A program made the position numbers and the translations under genes. 54,854 bases of DNA, from IMG/VR virus record IMGVR_UViG_3300029309_000055, positions 326 through 55,179 of that record. One strand, 5' to 3'. Origin of the DNA: a virus. Of the stretch, positions 41,580 to 50,961 are shown piece by piece (the stretch's first letter is position 1; each line of letters opens with the position of its first letter). The notes under the pieces were generated by a model that searched no databases, was not told the DNA's origin, and saw only the letters and a list, made by a program, of their open reading frames with translations.

Positions 41580-42206
41580 TTGCGAAAGAAACAAAATGAT
41601 ACAGATTTTTTAAATCGTGAAGATGTTCAAAGAGCACTTCAGCTTTATAAAAAAGACTACAAACTCGTTAATATAGCTGACGAATTAGGTATATCTGCAG
41701 CTACTTTAAGACGATGGTTAAGACGTGCTGGTTACGGGCCGAAGAATGATTCTTATGGGTCTAACCCAAAATCCGAACAAGATAAGCTAGACGCTCAAGA
41801 TCCTTTGCAAACAGCCCTCGAAGATGATTTAGAAAAGAAAACAAAAGAGGCAATCAATATTGCCAAACGTAAGGCTCGTGAAACGGAAGAAAAAAATATT
41901 TTAGAAATAGCAGAATCTCAAACATCTCCCGCAGAAAAATATCAATCATATGTGGCTGCTTCAGGGATGAGACTTCTGAGAGACTACATGGACAATTTAA
42001 GAGGGCCAAAAACTATACGTGAACTTGATCAGCTTGATCAGATTATAAGAAGAAATCTTGGTCTAAATGAAAAAAGAGGGGGAGGCACAGGTAAGATGCA
42101 AATAGATATCAGTATACTAAATAATGCTCGTGCTGATAAAGGCAAAGGAGCTGTAAAAATTAATAAAGAAGATATTATAGATGTCGAAGAGCAAACCAAA
42201 GACTAA
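41580..42206 (+). CDS. terS: terminase small subunit
   Basis: The 208-residue protein has an N-terminal helix-turn-helix (LQLYKKDYKLVNIADELGIS, then AATLRRWLRRAGYG), a coiled middle and a basic-acidic C-terminus, as in DNA-recognition subunits of terminases. The start is TTG at 41580; the nearby ATG at 41573 is out of frame and runs to an early stop. Its C-terminus overlaps the next gene by 26 bases. Divergence from terL is unusual, but neighbourhood and motif support the call. Confidence 0.75.
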   Translation: MRKKQNDTDFLNREDVQRALQLYKKDYKLVNIADELGISAATLRRWLRRAGYGPKNDSYGSNPKSEQDKLDAQDPLQTALEDDLEKKTKEAINIAKRKARETEEKNILEIAESQTSPAEKYQSYVAASGMRLLRDYMDNLRGPKTIRELDQLDQIIRRNLGLNEKRGGGTGKMQIDISILNNARADKGKGAVKINKEDIIDVEEQTKD

Positions 42207-42441
42207 TGAAGATGCCGAATCAACTCTGTTATTGTACGCAGGTATTGAGGATGCTTTCATAGGAACAATCGATAGATATGGTAGTCCTCCAATTGCTTGC
42301 TATTCGAAGGAAATAACTATCTCTTTACTAAAGAAAAACTTCAACCTGTCTCAAAAAGAAGCAGAGGAAAAACTTGAATATGAATACCTTCAAAACAACT
42401 TTGGTGAAGCGACTCCTTGCTTCTTAGATGATAGAAGCTAA
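42181..42441 (+). CDS. small conserved phage protein, paralogue of the 50673 gene
   Basis: The 86-residue protein (GIEDAFIGTIDRYGSPPIAC, YSKEITISLLKK, QKEAEEKLEYEY, GEATPCFLDD) shows the pattern of a short phage family with 'EEA.EY..YN..G...G..TP.F'. The gene at 50673 has the same layout. Function unknown; overlaps both neighbours (TAATG downstream). Confidence 0.65.
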   Translation: MSKSKPKTNEDAESTLLLYAGIEDAFIGTIDRYGSPPIACYSKEITISLLKKNFNLSQKEAEEKLEYEYLQNNFGEATPCFLDDRS

Positions 42442-42680
42442 TGAAACTCTTTCAAGATAGAGTTCCTGTAGAAAACCCTACAGTACTAAAAAAAATTATT
42501 CTTTCTAATAAAGACTTTACATTTACGACTGATCTTCTGATAGGTACATATTTTTTAGTTAAGCCAAAGCAAGCGAAAGAAATTTTTTATATACAAATGC
42601 TCACAAAAAATTTAGACGTTTTTTTGCCAGCAGAAGGCGAAGGCTTGCTACTTTCTAAAAAAGCGCTGCATAATATATGA
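42441..42680 (+). CDS. hypothetical protein
   Basis: The 79-residue protein (MKLFQDRVPVENPTVLKKI and on) lies between a small conserved gene and the resolvase, overlapping both (TAATG and ATGA). It has alternating strands and helices. Function unknown. Confidence 0.6.
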   Translation: MKLFQDRVPVENPTVLKKIILSNKDFTFTTDLLIGTYFLVKPKQAKEIFYIQMLTKNLDVFLPAEGEGLLLSKKALHNI

Positions 42681-43165
42681 TCATTGGTATCGACAATGGT
42701 TTGGATGGAGGTGTAGTAGCTATATCAAAACACACTGGAGCCATAATAGATAAAACAATAATGCCGACTTTTAAAAGGGGAGGCAAAAGAGAAGTTGATG
42801 CGAGAAGCCTATATGAGTGGGTCATGCAACTTGAGCAACCTGTTGGGTCTTTTCTAGTCGCTATAGAAGAACCACTTAAACACGCAAAATCATCACAAGC
42901 TGTAAGATCTATGGGGATTTCTTTTGGAAAAATCGTGGGCCTTTGCGAGAGCAGACAGTGGAACCATGATTGTATAGATGTACATAAATGGCAAAAACAA
43001 ATATTAGGGCCAATACCAAAAGGGCATAGTAAAAAAGCAGCCCTGCAAAAAGCTAATTTATTAGCCCCAGAAGAGTCTTGGTTGAAGAGCAAAAGATCAA
43101 GCACACCGCACGATGGGATGATAGATGCTTTCTTAATTGCTTGTTATGCTAAAGAAAACACATAA
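42677..43165 (+). CDS. RuvC-like Holliday junction resolvase
   Basis: The 162-residue protein has an RNase H-fold start IIGIDNGLDGG with Asp6, acidic residues in VAIEEP (Glu64/Glu65), and a C-terminal HDGMIDAFLIA with Asp146/Asp150. These form the metal-binding site of RuvC-family nucleases, which cut four-way junctions and branched DNA before packaging. It heads the replication and recombination gene block. Confidence 0.82.
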   Translation: MIIGIDNGLDGGVVAISKHTGAIIDKTIMPTFKRGGKREVDARSLYEWVMQLEQPVGSFLVAIEEPLKHAKSSQAVRSMGISFGKIVGLCESRQWNHDCIDVHKWQKQILGPIPKGHSKKAALQKANLLAPEESWLKSKRSSTPHDGMIDAFLIACYAKENT

Positions 43166-43211
43166 ATAAAATTTAAAGAATACTTTTAAATTTGGTTTAT
43201 AATACAGCAAG

Positions 43212-43295
43212 TTAGATATTTTCTTGGTTGATATCTAATTAGAGGACAGGGGTGTTTTTGCTATTTTCTCATCCCTGTCCTCGTTCAATTTTTTT
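43212..43295 (+). terminator. tandem hairpins between resolvase and helicase genes
   Basis: TTAGATAT/ATATCTAA forms a first stem (43212-43239) and GAGGACAGGG/CCCTGTCCTC a strong second stem (43242-43251 with 43273-43282), followed after six bases by seven T. A TATAAT box lies just upstream at 43198. This may be a terminator or an attenuator of the helicase operon. Confidence 0.55.
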
Positions 43296-43334
43296 CTGTA
43301 GACAAATTCTTAGGGCTGATGTATTCATGACAAA

Positions 43335-44627
43335 ATGAAAACCTTATTCGACAAACAAAAGGAAGCATGTGATTTCTTCCTAGCACGGCAAAACAAAAAC
43401 ATAAACACAATAGATAGCAGCCATGTAGGGACAGGAAAGACTGTAGTAGCTGCACACTTATCTAAAAAACTAGAGTGTGAAGTTGCTGTAATTTGCCCTA
43501 AAGCAGTTATTCCTTCGTGGGAAAGAGAGCTAAAAGAAACAGGAGTGAAGCCTTTGTTTGTTCTTAATTACGAAAATATTCGACGAGGCCGTGCCCCATT
43601 TATGAGTAAAAGAGGTAAGAAAATAATGAAATGGCACTTGCCCAAAAATACTTTGGTTTTAATAGATGAGATACATAAATGTAAAGGAGCCTTTACACAA
43701 AATGCTCAGTTACTGATCAGTTTAGTTCAGCAAGGATACCGCATTCATGGGATGTCAGCTACAGCAGCAGAAGACCCAACAGAAATGAGGGCATTAGGTT
43801 TTATGTTAGGGCTGCATAATTTAAATAAAAAAGAAGACGAACTTCAAAGCTGGTATGGCTGGATGAGTAGTAACGGATGTGCTCCTGATCAGTGGAAACA
43901 ATGGAGGCTGATTAGTAGGAAAAAACTCCAAACCTTAAAAGGAACTATATATGGAGTTACTGGACACAAACTAACTGTTGAAGATTTTCCTGATAGTTTT
44001 AGAAACAATAGAGTCTTTAAGGAAAGAGTAGAATTCTCTGATAAAAAAGGAATACAAAAAATATACCGTGAGCTTGAGATAACTCCCGAAATAATTACAA
44101 AGTATATTGAAGAAGGAACTGTAGGAGATAGCGAACACATTCTTGTAAACATCCTCAGAGCACGTCAGCTAACAGAAGCACTCAAAGTTTTAGATATTGC
44201 TAATATGGCAAAAGATTTAATAGATGAAGGTAACTCTGTGGTGATGTTCGTAAACTTTCGAGACACCGTGGAAGCCCTATGCTCACAACTTAAATGTAAA
44301 TCAGTTGAAGGAGGTCAAAGCATAAATGAAAGACAAAAGATCATCGATGACTTTCAAGATGATCAGACAAATGCGCTTGTTGTAAACATTAGCGCTGGAG
44401 GTACAGGACTTTCATTACATGATATTAATGGTAAAAGACCAAGAATTAGTTTAATATGTCCGTCCTACTCAGCAAAGGAGTTTGCTCAAACATTAGGCCG
44501 AATACATAGAAATGGGGCAAAGTCAGATGCAATTCAAAAAATTCTCATAGCCGCAGACACTATTGAAGAGGATGTGATTAGGGCTGTGAATAGAAAGCTA
44601 GAAAACTTAAAGACACTGCATGGATAA
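43335..44627 (+). CDS. SF2 DNA helicase
   Basis: The 430-residue protein has Walker A GTGKT (32-36), DEIH box (111-114), GMSAT (motif III, from 139), a second RecA-like part with VMFVNFRDTVEALCSQL, and motif VI QTLGRIHRNG near residue 385. This is a DEAD-like/SNF2-type helicase common in phages. It may unwind replication forks or recombination intermediates together with the next gene's nuclease, which starts eight bases inside its end. Confidence 0.85.
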   Translation: MKTLFDKQKEACDFFLARQNKNINTIDSSHVGTGKTVVAAHLSKKLECEVAVICPKAVIPSWERELKETGVKPLFVLNYENIRRGRAPFMSKRGKKIMKWHLPKNTLVLIDEIHKCKGAFTQNAQLLISLVQQGYRIHGMSATAAEDPTEMRALGFMLGLHNLNKKEDELQSWYGWMSSNGCAPDQWKQWRLISRKKLQTLKGTIYGVTGHKLTVEDFPDSFRNNRVFKERVEFSDKKGIQKIYRELEITPEIITKYIEEGTVGDSEHILVNILRARQLTEALKVLDIANMAKDLIDEGNSVVMFVNFRDTVEALCSQLKCKSVEGGQSINERQKIIDDFQDDQTNALVVNISAGGTGLSLHDINGKRPRISLICPSYSAKEFAQTLGRIHRNGAKSDAIQKILIAADTIEEDVIRAVNRKLENLKTLHG

Positions 44628-45738
44628 TAAACCTGATCACGGTAACAGAGGACATGCAGAGTTCTCTCCGTCTAGTCTTAAATATGTTGCAGCATGTGCA
44701 GGATATGTAGGGCGATCAGGAACAAATGCGGCAGCAGAAAAAGGGACACGAATACACGAAGCTCTTGAAGTCAAAGACCCATCAGCTCTTCATGATGAAA
44801 GCGAACACGAAATATATGAAGCTATAGTCTCCGATGAAGACGCTTACTTAGCAAGTTTCTCTAACGGAAAAGCATATGAAGAGTTTAACGAAATCCAAGT
44901 AGATATAAAATTAGATGGTACAGGCACTTGGGGTACGTGCGATAAGTTTGTAAAGATTGGTTCACGAGCTGTCATGATAGACTACAAGACAGGAATTAGT
45001 AAAATAGACGAGCCAAGAGAAAACTGGCAAGCTATGGCATACACAGTCGGAGCTTTTCAAGCACATGAAGAGGTAGACGAAATAGATTTTGTTTTTTTTA
45101 TTCCAGTAAGAAATGAAACTTTGACGGGATTATTTAAAAGAGAAGAATTACCAGACTTAATTAAAAAACTAAGTAAGGTAATTAAAAGAGGGGAAAAAAT
45201 TAGACCTCAATGGGAAAACGGAGCGCCCTCTATATATGAACTTAACCCTACAGTAAACTGTAGGTTTTGCACTCACGAAGATATATGCCCCGCTTTGGGA
45301 GGTCTTGCAGTTGAAGTTGCTTCAAGAGTAGCAGATGATGCTTTACCTAAAGGAGATATTGAAGACCCAGACGACCCTGCAACTATTGAGCATCTCTATG
45401 TGGTATCTAAAATTGTAACGAACTGGGCAAATAGAATAAAAGCCAAAGCGATGGGAATGGCAAAAGAGGGTGTTGAATTTCCAAACCTAAAACTTAAATC
45501 GATGGGAGCACCAAAAAAGTGTACGGATAACATAAAACTAGCACGTCTTGCAGAAGAATTTGATTTAGATAAAGAAGAGATTTTGAATATTGCTAGTATG
45601 CCAATTACAAAATTAGCAAAAGCTGTAGGGGACACAGCAGAGAACGGAGAGAAAAAACAAAAAACAAAAGATTTTCTTGACGCTGCTGAAGATCTCGACA
45701 TTGTGTCGAATTCTGACACCCGTTATACGTTGTCATAA
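44620..45738 (+). CDS. Cas4/RecB-like PD-(D/E)XK nuclease (DUF2800)
   Basis: The 372-residue protein has GTRIHEALE near residue 42, GTCDKF near 107, MIDYKTG with Asp121 and Lys123, QAMAYTVG near 137, and a Cys cluster (CRFCTHEDICPA) around 214-224, which may hold an Fe-S cluster as in Cas4. This is the DUF2800 family of phage exonucleases. It is translationally coupled to the helicase, and likely processes DNA ends for recombination. Confidence 0.85.
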   Translation: MDNKPDHGNRGHAEFSPSSLKYVAACAGYVGRSGTNAAAEKGTRIHEALEVKDPSALHDESEHEIYEAIVSDEDAYLASFSNGKAYEEFNEIQVDIKLDGTGTWGTCDKFVKIGSRAVMIDYKTGISKIDEPRENWQAMAYTVGAFQAHEEVDEIDFVFFIPVRNETLTGLFKREELPDLIKKLSKVIKRGEKIRPQWENGAPSIYELNPTVNCRFCTHEDICPALGGLAVEVASRVADDALPKGDIEDPDDPATIEHLYVVSKIVTNWANRIKAKAMGMAKEGVEFPNLKLKSMGAPKKCTDNIKLARLAEEFDLDKEEILNIASMPITKLAKAVGDTAENGEKKQKTKDFLDAAEDLDIVSNSDTRYTLS

Positions 45739-45785
45739 AACATCAAACATTAAACATAAAACATTAAACATAAAAATAAAAATAT

Positions 45786-46424
45786 ATGAGTAAAGCAATT
45801 AAAAAAATTAAAGAAGAAACTTTAGGAGTATTAGGAGAAGCACCGAAACTAAACTTTGCGGCCGAAGATTTGGATGCACCAAGGCTAAACGTTGTACAAG
45901 CTCAATCTAAAATAGCAGGTGAAACTGGTGATTTGGTAATAGATAAACTATATACTTTAGTAAAGCATGAAGAAGAATGTAAAGCCATTCCTATAAATGC
46001 AATAAAGGGGTGGAGAGAGGATACTCCTTTTGGCCATCCTGAAATGCCGAGACAAGTCTTTACTGAAGAAGAGGCAAAAGAATTAGCTAAGAATTCTGAT
46101 TTTAATGTAATCCCTTTTGCGGAAATAATTTTTCTATTTCCAAAAAATGATAATGCTGACGAAGACGCATTTCCCTTTCCTATAGGTGATGATTTCTACG
46201 CTCTTGGAAAAATTAACGTGGCGAAAGATGCATTTAAATTCACTTATAAAAGACTTGCTACTTTTCAGCTTTTTAATAGTACGTCCCCTATATGCATAAA
46301 GGTATGGAAATTTAAAACAGAACTTTTGACTAAAGGTGTCCATTCGTACTTTGTACCAAGTGTAACTCCAACTACCGAATACTCACCAGAGGGTATCGCA
46401 GAATTCGCATCTACACTTACATAA
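45786..46424 (+). CDS. probable single-stranded DNA-binding protein
   Basis: The 212-residue protein (APRLNVVQAQSKIAG, then HEEECKAIPINAIKGWRED, YALGKINVAKDAFKFTYKRL) is beta-rich and lies exactly where a phage ssDNA-binding protein is expected, after the helicase and nuclease and before the polymerase. The leader is AT-rich with a duplicated ACATTAAACATAAA. The family is not formally recognised; an ssDNA-binding or recombination role is inferred. Confidence 0.5.
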   Translation: MSKAIKKIKEETLGVLGEAPKLNFAAEDLDAPRLNVVQAQSKIAGETGDLVIDKLYTLVKHEEECKAIPINAIKGWREDTPFGHPEMPRQVFTEEEAKELAKNSDFNVIPFAEIIFLFPKNDNADEDAFPFPIGDDFYALGKINVAKDAFKFTYKRLATFQLFNSTSPICIKVWKFKTELLTKGVHSYFVPSVTPTTEYSPEGIAEFASTLT

Positions 46425-46425
46425 T

Positions 46426-46644
46426 ATGACTGATAAAAAAGAAGTTAAAAATATAATTGAGACAGAGCAAAAGTCGGTCATAGCTCTTATCGAGGATATC
46501 GACAAAAAAATAGCTGAGTTGAAAGACCAAAAAATAAAGCTCAAAGAGCTTGAGATTGCTTTTAACTGGTATGCTAAAAAACTAGATATTGAGATTACCG
46601 AGTTACCAACTCAGGACTTGCTTGATATAGATATAGAATCCTAG
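46426..46644 (+). CDS. small coiled-coil protein
   Basis: The 72-residue protein is a Lys/Glu-rich helix (IEDIDKKIAELKDQKIKLKE) with an acidic end. It begins one base after the ssDNA-binding candidate. It may be a replication accessory; function unknown. Confidence 0.6.
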   Translation: MTDKKEVKNIIETEQKSVIALIEDIDKKIAELKDQKIKLKELEIAFNWYAKKLDIEITELPTQDLLDIDIES

Positions 46645-46651
46645 ATGCTTT

Positions 46652-46739
46652 CAGCGATGGTTGTTAATTTTCATCGCTGTTCATGAGGGGGCTCACCCGT
46701 GCCGTGATCATATCGTGGGGGTATGTAGTGCGGGTGAGC
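46652..46739 (+). promoter_or_regulatory. two hairpins in the leader of the DNA polymerase gene
   Basis: CAGCGATG (46652-46659) pairs with CATCGCTG (46672-46679), and GCTCACCCG (46691-46699) with CGGGTGAGC (46731-46739) over a 31-nt loop. Neither is followed by a T-run. They lie 22 bases or more before the polymerase ATG, so a leader-based control of polymerase expression is plausible. Confidence 0.6.
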
Positions 46740-46761
46740 ACAATACAGATGTAAATTTACT

Positions 46762-48522
46762 ATGAATACTTATGCAATCGACTTTGAGACATACTACGAC
46801 AAAGAATGCTCCATCAAAACTCTTGGGACTGTAGCGTATTTTAACCATCCTCTTTTTGATGCATACATGGTCTCCGTTGTAGGAGACGACGGGACATCTT
46901 TTGTAGGAGACCCAAAAGAATTCGACTGGTCGATTATTGAAAACAACAGAGCTGTTAGCCATAATGCTCCATTCGACCAAAGCCTATATTTACATGGTGT
47001 CCAAAAAAACTGGTGGCCTTCTATTAAATATAGAGAATGGCTTTGCACTGCAGATCTAGCTGCTTACTGCGGTCTTCCAAGAGCACTTAAAAATGCGTCA
47101 GCCGAATTGTTCGACCTTGAAGTCTCAAAGGAAACAAGAGACAACATGTTAGGCAAAGATTGGAGCAGCATGTCTAAAGAGTTTAAAAAAGAGGTTTCTG
47201 ATTACGCTCTTAAAGACTCAGAGCTTTGTTTAAAAATATGGCAGGAACTTGAAAACAAGTGGCCTGAAATTGAAAGAAACATTAGCTGCCTAAATAGGAC
47301 TATATCCCAAAGAGGAATACCTATAGACACAAAAGAACTCAAAGCACAAACAGAAAGTATTAACAAAAATTTATTTGATGTTGAGAATACAATTCCTTGG
47401 ATTGGAGAAGCTCCGACTCTTTCAAGGAAAGCATTCAATAATGAATGCAGAAAGATAGGTTTAGAACCCCCTATCAGCTTGGCAATGACCGACAAGGATG
47501 CAAATGCGTGGATCAATAAACACGGGCAGAAATATAAATGGATTGGGGCTGTCAGAGATTACAGAAGGATTAACTCACTGAAGAGAAAAATTGAGAGCTT
47601 CGGTTACGCTACGATGGGTGACGAAAGATATTATGGAAATATAATGTATTGGGGGGCTTCCACAGGAAGGTTTTCTGGTGGTGGGGGTAATCTAAACCTA
47701 CAAAATTTACCGAGAGGAGAAATGTTTGGTGTAGATTTACGTAAACTTATTTCTTCAAAACCCAATAAGAAACTTATAGCTGTAGACTTATCTCAGATAG
47801 AAGTAAGAACTCTATGTTGGTTAGCCAATGATAAAGATACCTTAAAAGAGATTCAAAGTTGCGACGACATTTATGAAGCCTTTGCTATTAGGTTTGGCGA
47901 ATGGGACAGCTCCCAAGGTATTTTAAAGGAAGAGAACCCAAAGTTAAGACACCTTGTAAAGACTATCGTCTTAGGATGCGGTTATGGTGCAAGTGCTGCC
48001 AAATTTTCAATTATAGCTGGTATCCCGTTAGAAGAGGCAGAGAAAGCTGTAAACATGTATAGAAACAAAATGAATAAGGTTGTCGGGTTTTGGAATACAC
48101 TACAGAGAAAGTTACATGTTGCTTACTCTAGTATTAGAGAATTCAAAGTGCCTTTGCCCTCTGGCAGGTCACTGAATTACGGTAAGATTAAAGTAGCTCT
48201 TCAAAATCAAAGAAGAAACTATGTGGCTATGGTAGCTAAAGGACATAGAAAAATTCCTGTAAGATTATGGGGTGGTTTGCTTGCTGAAAACGCCTCTCAA
48301 GCTCTAGCAAGAGATATATTTTCTGACATGATGTTACGTATAGAAGAGAAGGGAATAAAAATTATTTTTCACGTACATGATGAAGTGGTTGTTGAAGAAG
48401 ACTGCGATAAGGCAGATCAGTCATTGAAAGAAATTATTCAGGTTATGAGTACTCCTCCTGAATGGATTCAAGACATACCACTTGAGGCAGAAGGTAAAAT
48501 ACTTAACAGATATGAAAAATAA
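46762..48522 (+). CDS. polA: family A DNA polymerase with 3'-5' exonuclease (Leu at the 762 position)
   Basis: The 586-residue polymerase lacks the 5' nuclease. The exonuclease has AIDFET (Asp7, Glu9), SHNAPFDQ near residue 71 and YALKDSELCL near 150. The polymerase has motif A VDLSQIE near 340, motif B RHLVKTIVLGCGYG (396-409) and motif C HVHDE (537-541). Residue 404, aligned with E. coli Phe762, is Leu, a variant found in many marine phages. It replicates phage DNA together with the primase-helicase encoded directly downstream. Confidence 0.93.
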   Translation: MNTYAIDFETYYDKECSIKTLGTVAYFNHPLFDAYMVSVVGDDGTSFVGDPKEFDWSIIENNRAVSHNAPFDQSLYLHGVQKNWWPSIKYREWLCTADLAAYCGLPRALKNASAELFDLEVSKETRDNMLGKDWSSMSKEFKKEVSDYALKDSELCLKIWQELENKWPEIERNISCLNRTISQRGIPIDTKELKAQTESINKNLFDVENTIPWIGEAPTLSRKAFNNECRKIGLEPPISLAMTDKDANAWINKHGQKYKWIGAVRDYRRINSLKRKIESFGYATMGDERYYGNIMYWGASTGRFSGGGGNLNLQNLPRGEMFGVDLRKLISSKPNKKLIAVDLSQIEVRTLCWLANDKDTLKEIQSCDDIYEAFAIRFGEWDSSQGILKEENPKLRHLVKTIVLGCGYGASAAKFSIIAGIPLEEAEKAVNMYRNKMNKVVGFWNTLQRKLHVAYSSIREFKVPLPSGRSLNYGKIKVALQNQRRNYVAMVAKGHRKIPVRLWGGLLAENASQALARDIFSDMMLRIEEKGIKIIFHVHDEVVVEEDCDKADQSLKEIIQVMSTPPEWIQDIPLEAEGKILNRYEK

Positions 48523-50680
48523 TATGGAATACCGATACTTAAAAAATTTAAGAGAGAAAAAAGTAAATAAATTTACAGACCCTTTATCCATTCAAAAGAA
48601 AAAACCAAAGTTCTCTGACAAAGCGAAATTTAGAGAATGGTGCGCTAATGAAAATACAGATCATGTATTTTACAGTACAGTTGAAGGGGATAATCCCTCT
48701 CTAAGGATTCAAGCAGATAACCCGCCAAATACTATATCAGGTATTGTCGCTGATTATGACGCTCCTGTTGATTGGGATATTGTTGAAAGAATCATTAACA
48801 CTCAATGTAAAGGTTTGATGCCTACTTGGATAAGTAGAACCCAATCAGGATATATGAGACTTGTGTGGGAGTTTAAAAAAATACCTATATCACCAGACAT
48901 GTTTAATGCTTTTATGCAAAGGATGTGTGCTCATCTTAGGCTTGATAGGATATTTGCAGGATTTGACAGGTCATCTCTTAAATCAAACCAATATTTTGAA
49001 CTAGGCGAAGATTGGAAAAAATTGGGAGAGCCTCTTCAAGAAAACATTGTTCAGACAGTGTTACTAAAAGCAGCTATGGATAAGCCTCCACAAACAACAG
49101 AAACATCAATACCTATGGAGGTAGTTGCAGAAGAAGCCTTAAAAAGATTTCCAGATAGATGGATGGGTGAATTTTCTGTAGGAGAAAGAGGGCCACTTTT
49201 TTGGATAGACGACGGTATTGAAAGAGAAGGATGTCAACTTACTCAAGACGGTGTTATTTGCTACAGTGATAGAGCAGGTAAAGGGTTCCTTACTTGGAGA
49301 GAAATACTTGGTAAAAAGTTTGTTGAAAACTACGAAACAAAAAAATTAGGAAACCTTTTAGATAACTACTGGTTTAATGGTAAAAACTTCTTCAAACTTC
49401 TTCATGGCACTGCGGTTTCAATACCAAAAGATCAACTGGTTTTAGAGTTACGTAAATGTGGATTCTTGTCGAAGCCTAAAAAAGGACAAACCATATCAGA
49501 AGTAGATGCGGCTGTGCTTACAATTTCAAACGAAAACAGAATACATGAGATAGCGCCTATCATATGGTCAAAAGAAAGAGTCGTTGACGTAAACTCACAT
49601 AGGATTTTAAATTCCCAAAACGTTTTTCCTATTGAGCCTGATGAGAATGGTGACCCTAAAAAATGGCAGTTTATACACGCTTGGCTAAACCAATTATTTG
49701 TAAATGAAAAAAGACCCACAATAGAATATTTTCATGCTTATATGAAAAGATTTTACGAATCTGTTTTTTATAGGATTCCGAAGCAAGGCCAAGGACTTAT
49801 ATTAGTCGGGCCTACTGGAAGAGGGAAAACCTTAGTTGCTCGAAGAGTCATAGGAGCACTAGTAGGTGGTTATTCAGACGCTTCTGAATACATTTGTGGG
49901 CAAACATCTTTTAATAAAGAGCTTGCTAGAGTTCCTTGCTGGTGTGTTGATGACACAAAAAGTGCCGCTAGTTTTCAAGACCAAAGAAAAGCTACAGAAA
50001 TATTCAAACGAGTCGTAGCTAATCCTGACATTTCATACATGGCAAAATACTGCGATGAGATGAGTATTCCTTGGACTGGTCGGATAATACTTACACTAAA
50101 CATGGACGCTAACTCTCTTAGTGTGATTCCAGCACTTGATTCAAGCAACAGAGATAAGGTAATGGCTTTACGTATTTCTGACAAAGCATCAAAAAATTTT
50201 CCCCCTAACTCAGACCTTGAGGATATTATTAATAATGAACTTCCGCACTACGCAAGATGGTTGCTTGATTGGGATATTCCAAAAGAAATAGTAGGGCGCT
50301 CTAGATATGGTGTAGTTTCATATATTGACAAATCTGTAGCCTCTGCAGCTTACGATAACTCAAGCAGAAGCAGTATAGCTGAACTAGTAGAATTCTTTGC
50401 TAAAAAAGCGAGAGAGTATTGGGATGGAGATACTAAATGGAGGGGAACCTTAACAGAATTTCAGGTTTTACTTCATGAATTTAATGGAGGTAGGTCTGTT
50501 GGAATGTCTAACAACTTAGAGTTTGTTAGAAGAGGCATGCTTATAATTGAAGAATCATGTAAAACAAACAAGCATGTTCGGCCTGTGAAATCACTTGGCT
50601 TTGGGGGAGGTAAGGTCTGGGAGATTGACATTACGGACAAATACGATATAGATAAAATTAATAATAACTCAGATGACTAG
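48512..50680 (+). CDS. primase-SF3 helicase fusion
   Basis: Counting from ATG 48512 (another ATG at 48524), this is 722 residues. The N-terminal part has GIVADYDAPV near residue 82, then WISRTQSGYMRLVW near 108, consistent with an archaeo-eukaryotic-type primase. The C-terminal part has Walker A GPTGRGKT near 433, Walker B WCVDDTK near 477 and LTLNMDAN near 529, consistent with a superfamily 3 replicative helicase. The start overlaps the polymerase stop. Together they form the phage replisome core. Confidence 0.85.
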   Translation: MKNNMEYRYLKNLREKKVNKFTDPLSIQKKKPKFSDKAKFREWCANENTDHVFYSTVEGDNPSLRIQADNPPNTISGIVADYDAPVDWDIVERIINTQCKGLMPTWISRTQSGYMRLVWEFKKIPISPDMFNAFMQRMCAHLRLDRIFAGFDRSSLKSNQYFELGEDWKKLGEPLQENIVQTVLLKAAMDKPPQTTETSIPMEVVAEEALKRFPDRWMGEFSVGERGPLFWIDDGIEREGCQLTQDGVICYSDRAGKGFLTWREILGKKFVENYETKKLGNLLDNYWFNGKNFFKLLHGTAVSIPKDQLVLELRKCGFLSKPKKGQTISEVDAAVLTISNENRIHEIAPIIWSKERVVDVNSHRILNSQNVFPIEPDENGDPKKWQFIHAWLNQLFVNEKRPTIEYFHAYMKRFYESVFYRIPKQGQGLILVGPTGRGKTLVARRVIGALVGGYSDASEYICGQTSFNKELARVPCWCVDDTKSAASFQDQRKATEIFKRVVANPDISYMAKYCDEMSIPWTGRIILTLNMDANSLSVIPALDSSNRDKVMALRISDKASKNFPPNSDLEDIINNELPHYARWLLDWDIPKEIVGRSRYGVVSYIDKSVASAAYDNSSRSSIAELVEFFAKKAREYWDGDTKWRGTLTEFQVLLHEFNGGRSVGMSNNLEFVRRGMLIIEESCKTNKHVRPVKSLGFGGGKVWEIDITDKYDIDKINNNSDD

Positions 50681-50960
50681 ATCAGAAATAGAAGAATACA
50701 TTGAAGTTAGTGCGCCAGACTATTCTATAACACTAGCTGATGGATTAGATGAAGCGTTTATAGGGTTAGACACAGAAAACGAACATCCTAGAGCTGTCTA
50801 CTCTATTGAACTTTGTATTCAAACTCTCTCAACCGAAATGCCTGAAGAAGAAGCAACAGAGTATTTTTGGTATAATGTAGCAGGTTCATTAGGGCAAGGT
50901 TACCCTCTGTATATATCAACACCGCCAAAAGACACTAATAAAGAAAGTCCCTACTCTTAG
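50673..50960 (+). CDS. small conserved phage protein, paralogue of the 42181 gene
   Basis: The 95-residue protein (GLDEAFIGLDTENEHPRAVY, SIELCIQTL, EEEATEYFWYN, GSLGQGYPLYI) has the same layout as the 42181 gene product. The pair brackets the replication operon at both ends. It ends one base before the opposite-strand gene at 50962, with no terminator between. Function unknown. Confidence 0.65.
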   Translation: MTRSEIEEYIEVSAPDYSITLADGLDEAFIGLDTENEHPRAVYSIELCIQTLSTEMPEEEATEYFWYNVAGSLGQGYPLYISTPPKDTNKESPYS

Positions 50961-50961
50961 C

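Noticed and set aside
43335-45738. Helicase plus Cas4-like nuclease as a CRISPR or defence module
   Set aside because: They sit in the replication operon with polymerase and resolvase, no array or effector is near, and DUF2800 nucleases are normal phage recombination genes.
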